Below, piece by piece: positions 30,885 through 38,434 of a stretch of DNA of 38,434 nucleotides. The notes beneath the pieces are model-generated. The model had not been told where the DNA came from and did no database searches. It saw nothing but the letters and a program-made list of their open reading frames with translations. Made by a program: the position numbers and the translations under genes. Positions within the stretch are counted from its first letter, which is position 1, and the number at the start of each line of letters is the position of its first letter. This DNA comes from Streptacidiphilus anmyonensis (GTDB lineage: Bacteria; Actinomycetota; Actinomycetes; Streptomycetales; Streptomycetaceae): NCBI RefSeq assembly GCF_000787855.1, contig NZ_BBPQ01000013.1, positions 116,522-154,955 of the forward strand. The letters are read 5' to 3'.

Positions 30885-31613
30885 TCACTGCTGGTCGCCG
30901 GTGGTGCCGGAGACGACCGGGTGGATCTGGAGGGTGCAGGCGTTGGGCTGGAGCGAGGCGAGGCGGGTGGAGGTCTTGGTCCCGGGCGGGGTGACCAGGA
31001 CGCCGTCGTAGGTCGGGCAGGAGGTGGCGTTGCCCTCGGGCACGTCGGTCCACTCGAGCATGGCGGAGACCCGGCCGTTGGCGGGGACCGTGATGGTCGA
31101 CGGGGCGGTCGCGCCCTGGGCCAGGCCGCCCGTGAAGCCGCGGAGGGTGCGCGTGGCCTGCACGACCTGGTGCCCGCCGGAGTCGAGGCCGGCGACGCCC
31201 GGGTACCCGTAGAGGGTGCAGGACTTGCCGCTGACGTTGGTGAAGAGGAGAGCGACCTCCAGGTGCCCGGTGGCGGCGCCGCCCGTACCGACGCCGACGG
31301 TGACCTGCGAGCCGGTGCAGGCGGCGAGGCCTCCGCCGGTCGAGCCGCCAGTCGTCGAGCCGCCCGCGGTGCCGCCGGACGTGGAACCGCCCGCGGTGCC
31401 GCCCGTGGCGCCGCCGGAGGTGGAACCGGTCGTCCCGCCCGTCCCGGTGGAGCCCGTCGAGCCGTTCGCGCCGGCGGACGCGGAGGCGGAGCCGCCGGAC
31501 GAAGCGGAGGTGGTCGGTCCGCCCGCGGAGCCGGTGGAGCTGCTGCAGGCGGAGAGGGTGAGGCAGAGGGCCGAGGCCGCGAGTATGCCGCCGAATGCGG
31601 AGAAGCTCTTCAT
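30885..31613 (-). CDS. DUF4232 lipoprotein with Gly/Ser/Thr linker
   Basis: A 242-aa predicted lipoprotein. The signal ends in the lipobox LSAC (20-23). Then comes a low-complexity Gly/Ser/Thr linker of about 75 residues, with repeats such as GGTAGGSTSGGTAGGST. The C-terminal domain (about 99-242) fits DUF4232: LAACTGSQVTVGVG, ALLFTNVSGKSCTLYGYPG and a final Cys in NACTLQIHP, probably an Ig-like secreted fold of unknown role. The ATG at 31613 matches the signal peptide well but has no clear ribosome site. It is convergent with the MFS gene. Confidence 0.87.
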   Translation of the reverse strand: MKSFSAFGGILAASALCLTLSACSSSTGSAGGPTTSASSGGSASASAGANGSTGSTGTGGTTGSTSGGATGGTAGGSTSGGTAGGSTTGGSTGGGLAACTGSQVTVGVGTGGAATGHLEVALLFTNVSGKSCTLYGYPGVAGLDSGGHQVVQATRTLRGFTGGLAQGATAPSTITVPANGRVSAMLEWTDVPEGNATSCPTYDGVLVTPPGTKTSTRLASLQPNACTLQIHPVVSGTTGDQQ

Positions 31614-31720
31614 GCCCGGAGGGACGGCGCCCGTCCCACCGCGGGTTGCGGCGTCCGCGTCACAGGCGCGTCCCGGCCGGGCCACCGAATCGTCCCGTGC
31701 CTCGTACCCCGCGTCCCGCC

Positions 31721-32653
31721 TCACGACAGGACCCGGCGGCGGAAGTTGCGCAGCCCGATGCCGAGGAAGAGCGCCAGGAAGCCGGTCAGGACCGGGTAGA
31801 CGATCACGAGCGGCATGTGGGACGCGTCGGTCAGGCCGGCGCGCAAGCCCTCGGCGATGTAGATGAGCGGATTGACCAGGACCAGCACCTGGAGCCAGTG
31901 GAAGCCGCCGACGCTGACCGCGCCCAGCCGGGTCCACTGGTAGTACGTCCCGCCCAGGAAGACCAGGGGCAGCACGACGAAGCCGAACATCAGACCGATG
32001 TTGCGCGGCTCGAACGTGGTGCCGAGCACGAGCCCGAGCGAGGTCATCGCCACGCAGGCCAAGGGGATCAGGGTGACCACGATCCACCAGTGCACGGTCA
32101 GGTGCGCGTGCACGCCGGGCGCATGGACGACCGCCGCGATCGGGAAGACGATCAGCGCGGAGATGAGCGCCTGCGTCGCGCCCGACAGGACGCGGGCGAC
32201 TGCGACGAGCCAGATCGGGCACGGCGCCTGCACACGGTCCTCGATCTCACGGGTGTAGCCGAACTCCTGCGAGAGCTGGATGGCGACGGACTGGATGCCC
32301 TGGAACATGATCGAGATCGCCACCACGCCCGGCACCAGCACGGTGGCGAAGTCCGACTCCCCCGCCCGGCCGCCCGCGCCGCCGACGCCCTGGCCGATCG
32401 TCGGGAAGACGTAGAGGAAGACGAAGACCAGCAGCAGCGGCTGCATCACGGTGCGGCCGACGAACTCCCCGAAGTTCTTGCCCAGCACGGTCAGGTCACG
32501 TCGGATCAACGCGCGCAGGGCGGCCCGGCTCGCCGTGCCGCTGGAACGCGGAGGCCGGATCACCGCGACCGGCGGACCGCCGCCCGCTCCGCCACCCGTT
32601 CCGCCGCCCGGTCCGTCGCCCGCGCTGGTCACCGGAGAGGTCTCGGCGCTCAT
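31721..32653 (-). CDS. ABC-2 type transporter permease (DrrB-like)
   Basis: A 310-aa protein. After a Gly/Pro-rich cytoplasmic tail (1-40) come about six transmembrane segments of the ABC2 fold, with LIRRDLTVLGKNFGEFVGRT before the first, QEFGYTREIEDRVQAPCP in the cytoplasmic loop, and FLGGTYYQWTRLG near the fifth, all typical of daunorubicin-resistance type DrrB permeases. Its ATG overlaps the stop of the ATPase gene (TGATG), so the two form one translationally coupled export pump. No cluster gene adjacent tells the substrate. Confidence 0.92.
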   Translation of the reverse strand: MSAETSPVTSAGDGPGGGTGGGAGGGPPVAVIRPPRSSGTASRAALRALIRRDLTVLGKNFGEFVGRTVMQPLLLVFVFLYVFPTIGQGVGGAGGRAGESDFATVLVPGVVAISIMFQGIQSVAIQLSQEFGYTREIEDRVQAPCPIWLVAVARVLSGATQALISALIVFPIAAVVHAPGVHAHLTVHWWIVVTLIPLACVAMTSLGLVLGTTFEPRNIGLMFGFVVLPLVFLGGTYYQWTRLGAVSVGGFHWLQVLVLVNPLIYIAEGLRAGLTDASHMPLVIVYPVLTGFLALFLGIGLRNFRRRVLS

Positions 32654-33663
32654 CAGTCCCGTAGCTCCTTGCCCGTCAGTCGGATGAAGACGGTCTCCAG
32701 GGTGGTCTCGGCCACGGACAGGTCCGCGACGTCGAAGCCCCCGGACTCGGCGGCCTCCAGCACCCGCGGCAGCAGCCGGTCACCGCCGTTGACCTGGAGC
32801 TCCACCCGGCCGTCGGCGACCCGGGTGCGCACCACGCCGGGCACGCTGCGCGCCAGCAGCGCCGCCAGGGCGTCGCCCCGGCCGTCAGCCGTCGCCGGCG
32901 TACCCGCCGCGGCCTCCGGGCCCGCGCCGGCGAGCTGCACCGTCACCTGGGCGTCGGCCTCGATGCCGCGCTTGAGGGCCGTCGGGGTGTCCAGGGCCAG
33001 GATCCGGCCGTGGTCGATGATGGCGACCCGGTCGCAGAGCCGGTCGGCTTCCTCCATGTTGTGGGTGGTGAGCAGGATCGTCTGCCGCTCGGCCACCAGC
33101 TCCGCCAGCACCTCCCACAGCGCGAGCCGGCTCTGCGGGTCCAGCCCGGCCGTCGGCTCGTCCAGGAAGAGCACCGCGGGGCGGTGCAGGATCGCCCTCG
33201 CCACCATGAGCCGCTGGGCCATGCCGCCCGAGAGCACGAAGACGGGGTCGTCGGCGTGGCCGGCGAGACGGAAGCGTTCGAGCAGCTCGTCCGCCGCGGA
33301 CCGGGCGCGGCGGGACGTCATGCCGAACAGCAGGCCGTGGAAGTAGAGGTTCTCGCGCACGGTCAGCGCACGGTCCAGGGTGTTCTGCTGCGTCACCACC
33401 GCGATCAGCTGCTTGACCAGTGTCGGCCGGGCGACGATGTCGATGCCGCCGATCAGCGCCCGGCCGCCGGTGGGGATGACGCGGGTGGTGAGCATGCCGA
33501 CCGTGGTGGTCTTGCCCGCGCCGTTCGGCCCGAGCAGGCCGAAGAGCTCGCCGCGGCCCACCGCCAGGTCCAGCCCGTCGACGGCCGGGACGGAGGACCT
33601 CGGGTAGAGCTTGGTCAGCCCCTCCGTCCAGATCACGGTCTCGCGATCCTGCGATGCGGTCAT
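32653..33663 (-). CDS. ABC transporter ATP-binding protein (DrrA-like)
   Basis: A 336-aa nucleotide-binding protein. Walker A is GPNGAGKTT, the Q-loop VVTQQNTLD, the signature LSGGMAQRL, Walker B LFLDEPTAGLDP and the switch His TTHNMEEAD, all intact. A C-terminal extension (about 235-336) is found in DrrA-type drug exporters and regulates the pump. The ATG at 33663 has GAGG close by; the longer open frame upstream is not family-like. First gene of a two-gene operon with the permease. Confidence 0.93.
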   Translation of the reverse strand: MTASQDRETVIWTEGLTKLYPRSSVPAVDGLDLAVGRGELFGLLGPNGAGKTTTVGMLTTRVIPTGGRALIGGIDIVARPTLVKQLIAVVTQQNTLDRALTVRENLYFHGLLFGMTSRRARSAADELLERFRLAGHADDPVFVLSGGMAQRLMVARAILHRPAVLFLDEPTAGLDPQSRLALWEVLAELVAERQTILLTTHNMEEADRLCDRVAIIDHGRILALDTPTALKRGIEADAQVTVQLAGAGPEAAAGTPATADGRGDALAALLARSVPGVVRTRVADGRVELQVNGGDRLLPRVLEAAESGGFDVADLSVAETTLETVFIRLTGKELRD

Positions 33664-33777
33664 GGCCTCACGTCCCGAGCGGAAGCGCGCCCTGGTTCCC
33701 GCCCTCTTCCTCGCCCTCTCCTCGTCCTCCAGGATGCTCCCTCCGCTCGCGCGCGGCACCACCGCGGGGAGGCGAAA

Positions 33778-33806
33778 GGCGGCCCACCCGAGACGGGTGG
33801 GCCGCC
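33778..33806 (-). terminator. Perfect 13-bp terminator after the SPW-repeat gene
   Basis: GGCGGCCCACCCG (33778-33790) pairs with CGGGTGGGCCGCC (33794-33806) around AGA. It lies 41 nt beyond the minus-strand SPW gene stop and isolates it from the ABC operon. A CGAAAGG run adjoins it. Confidence 0.88.
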
Positions 33807-33829
33807 CCATCGCAAGGCCGGACGGCCGT

Positions 33830-33859
33830 GGGTTATCCGCCCGCGGGTTATCCGCCCGC
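33830..33859 (+). repeat. 15-bp tandem duplication spanning the SPW gene stop
   Basis: GGGTTATCCGCCCGC occurs at 33830-33844 and 33845-33859. TTA in each is TAA on the minus strand, so the duplication copies the last Pro-Ala-Gly-Gly-stop of the SPW protein in frame. Confidence 0.9.
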
Positions 33860-34309
33860 GGCCGGAGCACGGGTCGACTGGCGCACCATGCCCAGGGCGG
33901 CGGCTCCGAGCAGGCAGCACACGGCGCCGATCAGCACGTTGTTCCAGATGATCCCCGCCGTCGCCGTGTGGCCTACGGTCACCACCCACGGCGAGGTGAT
34001 CATCCAGACGCCGATCACGGCGATGACGCCGCTCATCCGGGGGTAGATCCGCTCCGGCGCCAGGGTCAGGCCGAAGCCGATCACGGCCAACGTGATGCCC
34101 AGAAGCAGGTTGTTGGTCCGAAGGTTCGGGTTGGTGAAGTTGAAGTGCACCACCCAGGGCGAGATCGCCGCGTACAGACCGGTGAGCAGCACCAGCCCGT
34201 CGAGTGCGGTCACGCCGCGCCCCGCCTCGATGCGCGCGTAGCGCTCGCGCATCTCCGCCAGGTCCGGGTGTCCCGCCATGTCCGTTTGGCGGTGGAAGAG
34301 ATCAGCCAC
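33848..34309 (-). CDS. SPW-repeat integral membrane protein
   Basis: 153 aa from GTG 34309 (AAGG about 10 nt upstream; ATG 34279 is an alternative). The N-terminal 50 residues are soluble and charged; then four hydrophobic segments follow. Two copies of the SPW motif occur, AAISPWVVHF and MITSPWVVTV, each in a segment pair, matching the SPW repeat family (PF03779). A NFTNPNLRTNN stretch after the first is typical. The family is widespread in actinobacteria and of unknown function. The terminator and a duplicated gene end lie just downstream. Confidence 0.88.
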   Translation of the reverse strand: MADLFHRQTDMAGHPDLAEMRERYARIEAGRGVTALDGLVLLTGLYAAISPWVVHFNFTNPNLRTNNLLLGITLAVIGFGLTLAPERIYPRMSGVIAVIGVWMITSPWVVTVGHTATAGIIWNNVLIGAVCCLLGAAALGMVRQSTRAPAAGG

Positions 34310-34455
34310 GGTTTTCGCCTTCTTCGAGGACTCGCGGCGGGCTCCGGGACGGACCCCGAAGTCCCTTATCTCCCTTTTATCCTCCTTCGGTCCACGGACG
34401 TCAACGCCCATCCGGGACCCGATCCGCCCGTCGTCCCGGGCCGATCCCACGTCGC

Positions 34456-34980
34456 TCAGTCCGCGAACCGCCAGCGCGTCGCACCGTAGGGCTCCTCGGT
34501 CGCGACGCCGAAGACCGAGCGGACCCGCATCCGGAACAGGTGCCACGGCGGCGGGCCGGCGCTGGGCGCGTTGAACGGCGCGGTGAAGGCGTCGCCCTCG
34601 ACCCGGGCGGGCCAGCCCGCCTGGGCGTAGACGGCGGCGATCCGCTCCAGGGTCTCCGCGTCGGTCACACGCGCGGCCTCGCCCTCGGCCACGACGTCGA
34701 TCCCGCCGAGCCGCGTCGAGAGCGTGCACATCGGGTTCCCTGCCAGGTTGCGCGCCTTGCGCGCGGCGGGACTGCTGGTGAAGTACAGGCCCTCGTCGCG
34801 CCAGACCGCCCCGACCCCCGCCGCGCTGGGCCGTCCGTCGGGACGCACCGTCCCCAGGAAGGACGTGACGGCGGGGCTCGGCATGGCGCTTCTGAGCGCC
34901 TCCTGCGCGCGGACCCACGGCAGGGGCGGATTGCCGTATCGGTCGAGATTGGTCACCTCGACGGGTTCCCTGCCGGTCAT
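34456..34980 (-). CDS. Pyridoxamine 5'-phosphate oxidase-fold protein (FMN/F420 split barrel)
   Basis: A 174-aa split-barrel protein. SFLGTVRPDGRPSAAGVGAVW and LYFTSSPAARKARNLAGNP, in pieces TVRPDGRP and ARKARNL, are the cofactor phosphate-binding hallmarks of PPOX-class proteins; RFAD closes the barrel. Many actinobacterial members use F420H2 or FMN to reduce substrates, and this cannot be decided here. The ATG at 34980 has GAGGTGATC upstream, an excellent match to the 16S end. A 19-bp tandem repeat lies just upstream. Confidence 0.88.
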   Translation of the reverse strand: MTGREPVEVTNLDRYGNPPLPWVRAQEALRSAMPSPAVTSFLGTVRPDGRPSAAGVGAVWRDEGLYFTSSPAARKARNLAGNPMCTLSTRLGGIDVVAEGEAARVTDAETLERIAAVYAQAGWPARVEGDAFTAPFNAPSAGPPPWHLFRMRVRSVFGVATEEPYGATRWRFAD

Positions 34981-34993
34981 CGTCGATCACCTC

Positions 34994-35031
34994 TTCGGGA
35001 GAGTCCTGGAAGTTCGGGAGAGTCCTGGAAG
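34994..35031 (+). repeat. 19-bp tandem duplication upstream of the PPOX gene
   Basis: TTCGGGAGAGTCCTGGAAG occurs twice without a gap (34994-35012 and 35013-35031), followed by a partial third copy (TCCTGG). It begins 6 nt before the ribosome site, in the leader of the PPOX gene. Confidence 0.9.
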
Positions 35032-35146
35032 TCCTGGGAAGACCCGGCGGCCGCAACAGGCCCGCGACGGGCCGTCACCCACCCTCTCACCGAAGCCCGG
35101 AGGCGGCTCCCCGACCTCCCCCGCGCCCCTCCCCACGTCACCCGCT

Positions 35147-35162
35147 CGGCCGCGCGCGGCCG
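35147..35162. terminator. 16-bp palindrome downstream of the MbtH-like gene
   Basis: CGGCCGCGCGCGGCCG is self-complementary and lies 21 nt after the minus-strand MbtH stop. It may end that transcript. The remaining 120 bp to the PPOX leader show nothing else. Confidence 0.4.
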
Positions 35163-35182
35163 TGGCCGGCTGGGCGTGGCGG

Positions 35183-35395
35183 TCAGGACGGCTCGGCGGC
35201 GAGCATGCGCTGACGCAGGCTGAGGGGGCGCATGTCCGTCCAGACCTGGTCGATGTGGTCGAGGCAGGACTGGCGGGGGCCCTTGGTGCCCTCCGCGTGC
35301 CAGCCGGCGGGCAGTTCTCGGTCGGCGCGCCAGATGGAGTACTGCTCCTCGTCGTTGCGGACGACGAGGTACTCGGGTTCCTGAACGGTGGTCAT
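35183..35395 (-). CDS. MbtH-like protein (NRPS adenylation partner)
   Basis: A 70-aa protein of typical family length. The signature is nearly complete: NDEEQYSIW (14-22), ELPAGW (27-32), CLDHI and VWTDMRPLS (51-59). MbtH proteins bind adenylation domains and are needed for their solubility and activity. GAGGAG precedes the ATG at 35395. It is divergent from the LanB-like/NRPS genes, separated by 286 bp, so it very likely belongs to that cluster and partners the adenylation domain at 38036. Confidence 0.95.
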   Translation of the reverse strand: MTTVQEPEYLVVRNDEEQYSIWRADRELPAGWHAEGTKGPRQSCLDHIDQVWTDMRPLSLRQRMLAAEPS

Positions 35396-35681
35396 GCGCT
35401 GGGCTCCTCCCCGGTCGGGTCGATGGACGGTCGCCGCGGCGACGGGCCCAGCGTGCCCGGGGGCGGGTGGGCGCGGACAGGGGCGAACACGCGGTGGGCG
35501 TCGCGGTCGTGACTGCCGGTTCTTCTCTGTCGCCGCGGTGCGCGGCGACGGCAGGGTGCTTGAAGGCCGGATCCGGCCGTCAGCGGTCCGGCCGTGAGTC
35601 GGTCCGCCGCGGCGAACCGGGTGGACCGGCCGCCGCCCCGACCCTCACGACCCTCACCGCACCCATGGAAGGAGTCCCGCC
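35396..35681. promoter_or_regulatory. Divergent promoter region of the NRPS cluster with three related dyads
   Basis: This 286-bp spacer holds no gene. Three dyads share a CGCCGCG/CGCGGCG core: GTCGCCGCGGCGAC (35430-35443, perfect), GTCGCCGCG-GTG-CGCGGCGAC (35529-35549, perfect with 3-nt centre) and GGTCCGCCGCGGCGAACC (35601-35618, one mismatched pair). A separate perfect palindrome GGCCGGATCCGGCC is at 35565-35578. AAGGAG at 35671-35676 is the ribosome site of the LanB-like gene. The repeated dyads could be operators for a cluster regulator. Confidence 0.6.
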
Positions 35682-38036
35682 ATGCCGTCGGACGACCCCG
35701 AGAACGTGCTGCTGCCCGGTGGGAGGTGGCGGCTGTGGGAGCACTTCGCGCTGCGCGGCCCCGGCTTCCCCGCCGAGGGCGTGCTGCGGATGGCCCCGGC
35801 CGGACTGGCCGAGGCGGCCGACAAGTTCGGCCCCGGGGACGCCCTGACCGGCCCCGACTGGGACGCGTTCGGCGCCGCGGTCGACGAGGCCGCGGTCGAG
35901 ACGGCCCGCCGGCTCCAGACCATCGCCGCCACGCCGCGCTTCCGCGCCGCCGTGGCCTGGCAGAACCCGGCGGTGCTGCGCACCGGCATCGCGCCGTTCC
36001 TGAACTGGACCCCGACCGCCGCGAGCCGCACCAGCATGCCGCGCCAGCGCGAGGAGTTGGTGGCGCACTACTGGCAGCGCTTCTGCGTCAAGAACGACAC
36101 CATCGGCTTCTTCGGCCCGGTCGGCTGGGGCCGCTGGGACCTCGCCACCCGGGGTGTCGAGGTCGCGCCCGGCGCGCCGGGGCAGGGGTTCCTGGCGGCC
36201 TCCCGCGTGTACTTCGCCAGTTGGGGCATCGACGCGCTGGCGAAGTCGCTGGGCGAGGACCCGGAGCTGATGGCCTGGATGCCGCCCTACCGGATCTCCT
36301 TCGTCCGCGTCGTCGGCGAGACGGTCCGCGTGCCCGGCCGACCGCCGCAGCCGATCGCCGACCTCGACCGCGCGGTGCTGGAGCTCTGCGACGGCACCCG
36401 GACCTCCGCCGCGATCGCCGAGGCCCTGGGCGAGAGCCCGGAGGCGCTGCTCGAGGCGGTGCGCCGACTGGCCCGCAAGCGCTGGGTGCGGTGGCAGGTG
36501 GACGTCCCCGCGAGCACCTACCCCGAGCAGGCGCTGCGCGCCGTGCTGGAGCGGGTCGGCGACGCCGGCCCGCGCGAGCGGGCGCTGGCCAAGCTGGACG
36601 TGCTGGAGCGCGGCCGGGACGCCGTGCAGGCCGCCGGTCTGGACGCGGACGCACTGACCGCCGCTGTGGCCGCGCTGGAGGCCGACTTCGCGGAGCTGAC
36701 CGCGACCGCGGCGCAGCGTGCCAAGGGCGAGCGGACCGCGCCCTGCCGCGGCCTGGTCTACAGCGACTCGCGCCGCGCCGCGACGGCGACGCTGGGCACC
36801 GCCCTGCTGGACGAACTCGCCCCGCTGGAACTGTGCCTGACCGCGGCGCGCTGGATGACCAACCGCTTCGCCGAGGCGATGGAGACCCGCCTGCGCGAGG
36901 CGTGGCAGCGGCTGCGCGAACGTGACGGCGACGGAAGCGGGGCCGTCGACCTGGGCTCGCTGTGGCTGGAGTGCCTGCCCTCGCCGCACCCGATGTCCAA
37001 GGCCGACATCACCGCCATCCAGGCCGAGCTGCGCGCCAAGTGGGCTCGCATCCTGGAGGTTCCGTCGGGCGTGCGGCGGGTGCGGCTGAGCTCGGCGGAC
37101 CTAGCCGACCGCGTCGCGGAGGAGTTCGGCGAGCCGGGCGCCGGCTGGTCGCTGGCCCGCTACTTCAGCCCCGACCTGCTGGTGCTGGCCGAGAACGCCG
37201 GCGCGGTCGCGCGGGGCGAGTTCGAGCTGGTGCTCGGCGAGATGCACTGCGCCCTCAACACCATGGGCGCCTCGCTCTTCGTCCACCAGCACCCCGACCG
37301 CGACGAGCTGATCGCGGAGACCTCGCGGGACTTCGCCGGCCCCCGCCTGCTGCCGATGCTGGCCAAGGAACTGCCGATCAAGTGGTCGGCGCGCAGCCGT
37401 CCGTCCCTGGACCGGCCCGAGGACCACGTGGTGGCGCTGATCGACCAGACCGGCGACCCGTACCGACCGCACACGGCGCTCAGCGCCGACGTGGAGGTCG
37501 TCGAGGGCCCGGACGGCCGCCTCCAGGTCGTGCTGCCCGACGGCACGCGCTACCCGCTGCTGGACGCCTACGCCAACACCCTCACCCAGAAGGTGATGGA
37601 CCGGTTCACCATCCACCCCGAGGGCGACCACACACCGCGGATCACCGTCGACAAGGTGGTAGTCGCCCGCGAGACCTGGCAGGTCCCCGTCGCCGAACTG
37701 GCCTTCGCGGAGGAGAGGACGGAGGCCGGACGCTTCGTCAGGGCCCGTCAGTGGCAACGCGAGCGTGAACTGCCGCGCTTCGTCTTCGTGGTCTCGCCGA
37801 CCGAACCGCGCCCGTTCTACGTCGACTTCGAGAGCCCCGTCTACCTCACCATCCTGGCGAAGGCGGCGCGCCGGCTGGCCCGCAGGGACCCGGACGCCCG
37901 CCTGAAGATCAGCGAGATGCTGCCCACGCCCGAGCAGGCGTGGCTGACCGACGACGAGGGCCGCGCCTACACCAGCGAGCTGCGTTTCGTGGCCGTGGAC
38001 CAGACGGCGCCGGGCGTCCGGGACGGGGGGTCGTGA
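35682..38036 (+). CDS. LanB-like (lantibiotic dehydratase N-terminal domain) protein
   Basis: 784 aa, preceded by AAGGAG. The pattern fits the glutamylation domain of LanB dehydratases (PF04738): FCVKNDTIGFFGPVGWG (134-150) lies where classical LanB has a STPFGLFAG-type motif, and the end, LPRFVFVVSP...YVDFESP...LKISEMLP...SELRFVAV, fits the domain's final strands. Classical LanB is about 1,000 aa with a C-terminal elimination domain, which is absent here. Such short forms are glutamylating partners of split dehydratases or PEARL-type enzymes that add amino acids from aminoacyl-tRNA. A winged-helix-like stretch at 225-270 (ELCDGTRTSAAIAEAL) resembles a peptide-binding fold. The stop overlaps the NRPS start, so both are co-translated. 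Its substrate may be a peptide or a carrier-bound chain (inference). Confidence 0.8.
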   Translation: MPSDDPENVLLPGGRWRLWEHFALRGPGFPAEGVLRMAPAGLAEAADKFGPGDALTGPDWDAFGAAVDEAAVETARRLQTIAATPRFRAAVAWQNPAVLRTGIAPFLNWTPTAASRTSMPRQREELVAHYWQRFCVKNDTIGFFGPVGWGRWDLATRGVEVAPGAPGQGFLAASRVYFASWGIDALAKSLGEDPELMAWMPPYRISFVRVVGETVRVPGRPPQPIADLDRAVLELCDGTRTSAAIAEALGESPEALLEAVRRLARKRWVRWQVDVPASTYPEQALRAVLERVGDAGPRERALAKLDVLERGRDAVQAAGLDADALTAAVAALEADFAELTATAAQRAKGERTAPCRGLVYSDSRRAATATLGTALLDELAPLELCLTAARWMTNRFAEAMETRLREAWQRLRERDGDGSGAVDLGSLWLECLPSPHPMSKADITAIQAELRAKWARILEVPSGVRRVRLSSADLADRVAEEFGEPGAGWSLARYFSPDLLVLAENAGAVARGEFELVLGEMHCALNTMGASLFVHQHPDRDELIAETSRDFAGPRLLPMLAKELPIKWSARSRPSLDRPEDHVVALIDQTGDPYRPHTALSADVEVVEGPDGRLQVVLPDGTRYPLLDAYANTLTQKVMDRFTIHPEGDHTPRITVDKVVVARETWQVPVAELAFAEERTEAGRFVRARQWQRERELPRFVFVVSPTEPRPFYVDFESPVYLTILAKAARRLARRDPDARLKISEMLPTPEQAWLTDDEGRAYTSELRFVAVDQTAPGVRDGGS

Positions 38037-38434
38037 TGCGCACCTTCGTGGACGAGATCGCGGCGCACGCCGCCGCGACCCCGGAGCGGGTGGCGCTGAC
38101 CACACCGGACGGAGAGGTCAGCTACCGCGAGCTCGCCGGGCGGATCGACGCCGCGGCTGCCCTGCTGCGCGCCGCGGGGGCCGGGCCGGAGCGGGTCTGC
38201 GCGGTGGCCGTGGAACGCGGCCCGGACGCGGTGGTGGCCATGGCCGCCGTGCTGCGCGCCGGGGCGGCGTTCCTCACCCTCGACGTCGAGCAGCCGCCCG
38301 CGCGGCTGGCCGCGCTGGTGCGGAGCGGCGGCGCGGACCTGCTGCTCGTGGCCGACCCCGCGCTGGGCGCCCGGCTGGCGCTGCCGATCCCCGGCCCCAC
38401 GGTGCTGCTCGGCGCGGAGGCGCCGGCGCCGACC
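38036..38434 (+). CDS. NRPS adenylation domain, 5' part (continues beyond window)
   Basis: 133 codons are visible from ATG 38036, open to the window end. The ATG overlaps the preceding stop (TGATG). The protein begins MRTFVDEIAAHAAATPERVAL, then VSYREL (core A1) and VLRAGAAFLTLDVEQPPARL (core A2 region), the usual beginning of an adenylation domain. No condensation domain comes first, so it is either a loading module or a stand-alone amino-acid-activating enzyme. Substrate-code residues lie beyond the edge. GTG 38033 is an alternative start. Its MbtH partner is probably the gene at 35183-35395. Confidence 0.9.
   Translation, partial: MRTFVDEIAAHAAATPERVALTTPDGEVSYRELAGRIDAAAALLRAAGAGPERVCAVAVERGPDAVVAMAAVLRAGAAFLTLDVEQPPARLAALVRSGGADLLLVADPALGARLALPIPGPTVLLGAEAPAPT

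Overview
The window is chromosomal DNA of a high-GC actinomycete, most likely a member of the Streptomycetaceae (Streptomyces, Kitasatospora or Streptacidiphilus). The signs are very high G+C with strong G/C third-position bias, frequent GTG starts, possible leaderless promoters, many secreted and lipoprotein genes, a PASTA-less Ser/Thr kinase with a PQQ-type sensor, and a c-di-GMP PAS-GGDEF-EAL protein. About 32 protein genes and one tRNA-Lys(CTT) are supported. No IS element, integrase, phage gene or CRISPR array was seen.

Layout. (1) 0.4-4.7 kb: a membrane-anchored phosphodiester-glycosidase-domain protein translationally coupled to a UbiA prenyltransferase of the decaprenyl-phosphate phosphoribosyltransferase type, then (minus strand) a CDF metal transporter, a universal stress protein and a small chorismate mutase. 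(2) 4.7-7.0 kb: tRNA-Lys with promoter and strong terminator, a HemK/PrmC-like methyltransferase, then a secreted beta-type protein overlapped by a lipoprotein gene. (3) 7-18.2 kb: MFS exporter, two-domain VOC protein, OsmC protein, the c-di-GMP protein, a secreted GH26-like hydrolase, an APC permease, a Tat-exported type II cholesterol-oxidase-like flavoprotein and a crotonase. (4) 18.2-30.9 kb: repeat-rich spacer, kinase, a luciferase-like monooxygenase with its FMN reductase and a divergent MerR regulator, then a neighbourhood with a macro-domain protein, a RelA/SpoT-type HD protein, a metallo-beta-lactamase-fold protein, an ADP-ribosylglycohydrolase, an ArsR-like regulator and an MFS pump. 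(5) 30.9-35.0 kb: DUF4232 lipoprotein, DrrAB-type ABC exporter, SPW-repeat membrane protein and a PPOX-fold protein. (6) 35.2 kb to the end: the left edge of a biosynthetic cluster, with an MbtH-like gene divergent from a LanB-like gene that overlaps the start of an NRPS adenylation domain cut by the window end.

Most interesting points. The last region pairs a stand-alone LanB glutamylation-type protein (no elimination domain) with an NRPS and MbtH, behind a divergent promoter region carrying three related dyads; this is the best candidate for an unusual system. The ADP-ribosylglycohydrolase carries an in-frame TAG where its family normally has Trp, with the conserved C-terminal tail still intact downstream. 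Next to it is a tandem array of about 136-bp units. Several genes end in 15-bp duplications that copy their stop codons.
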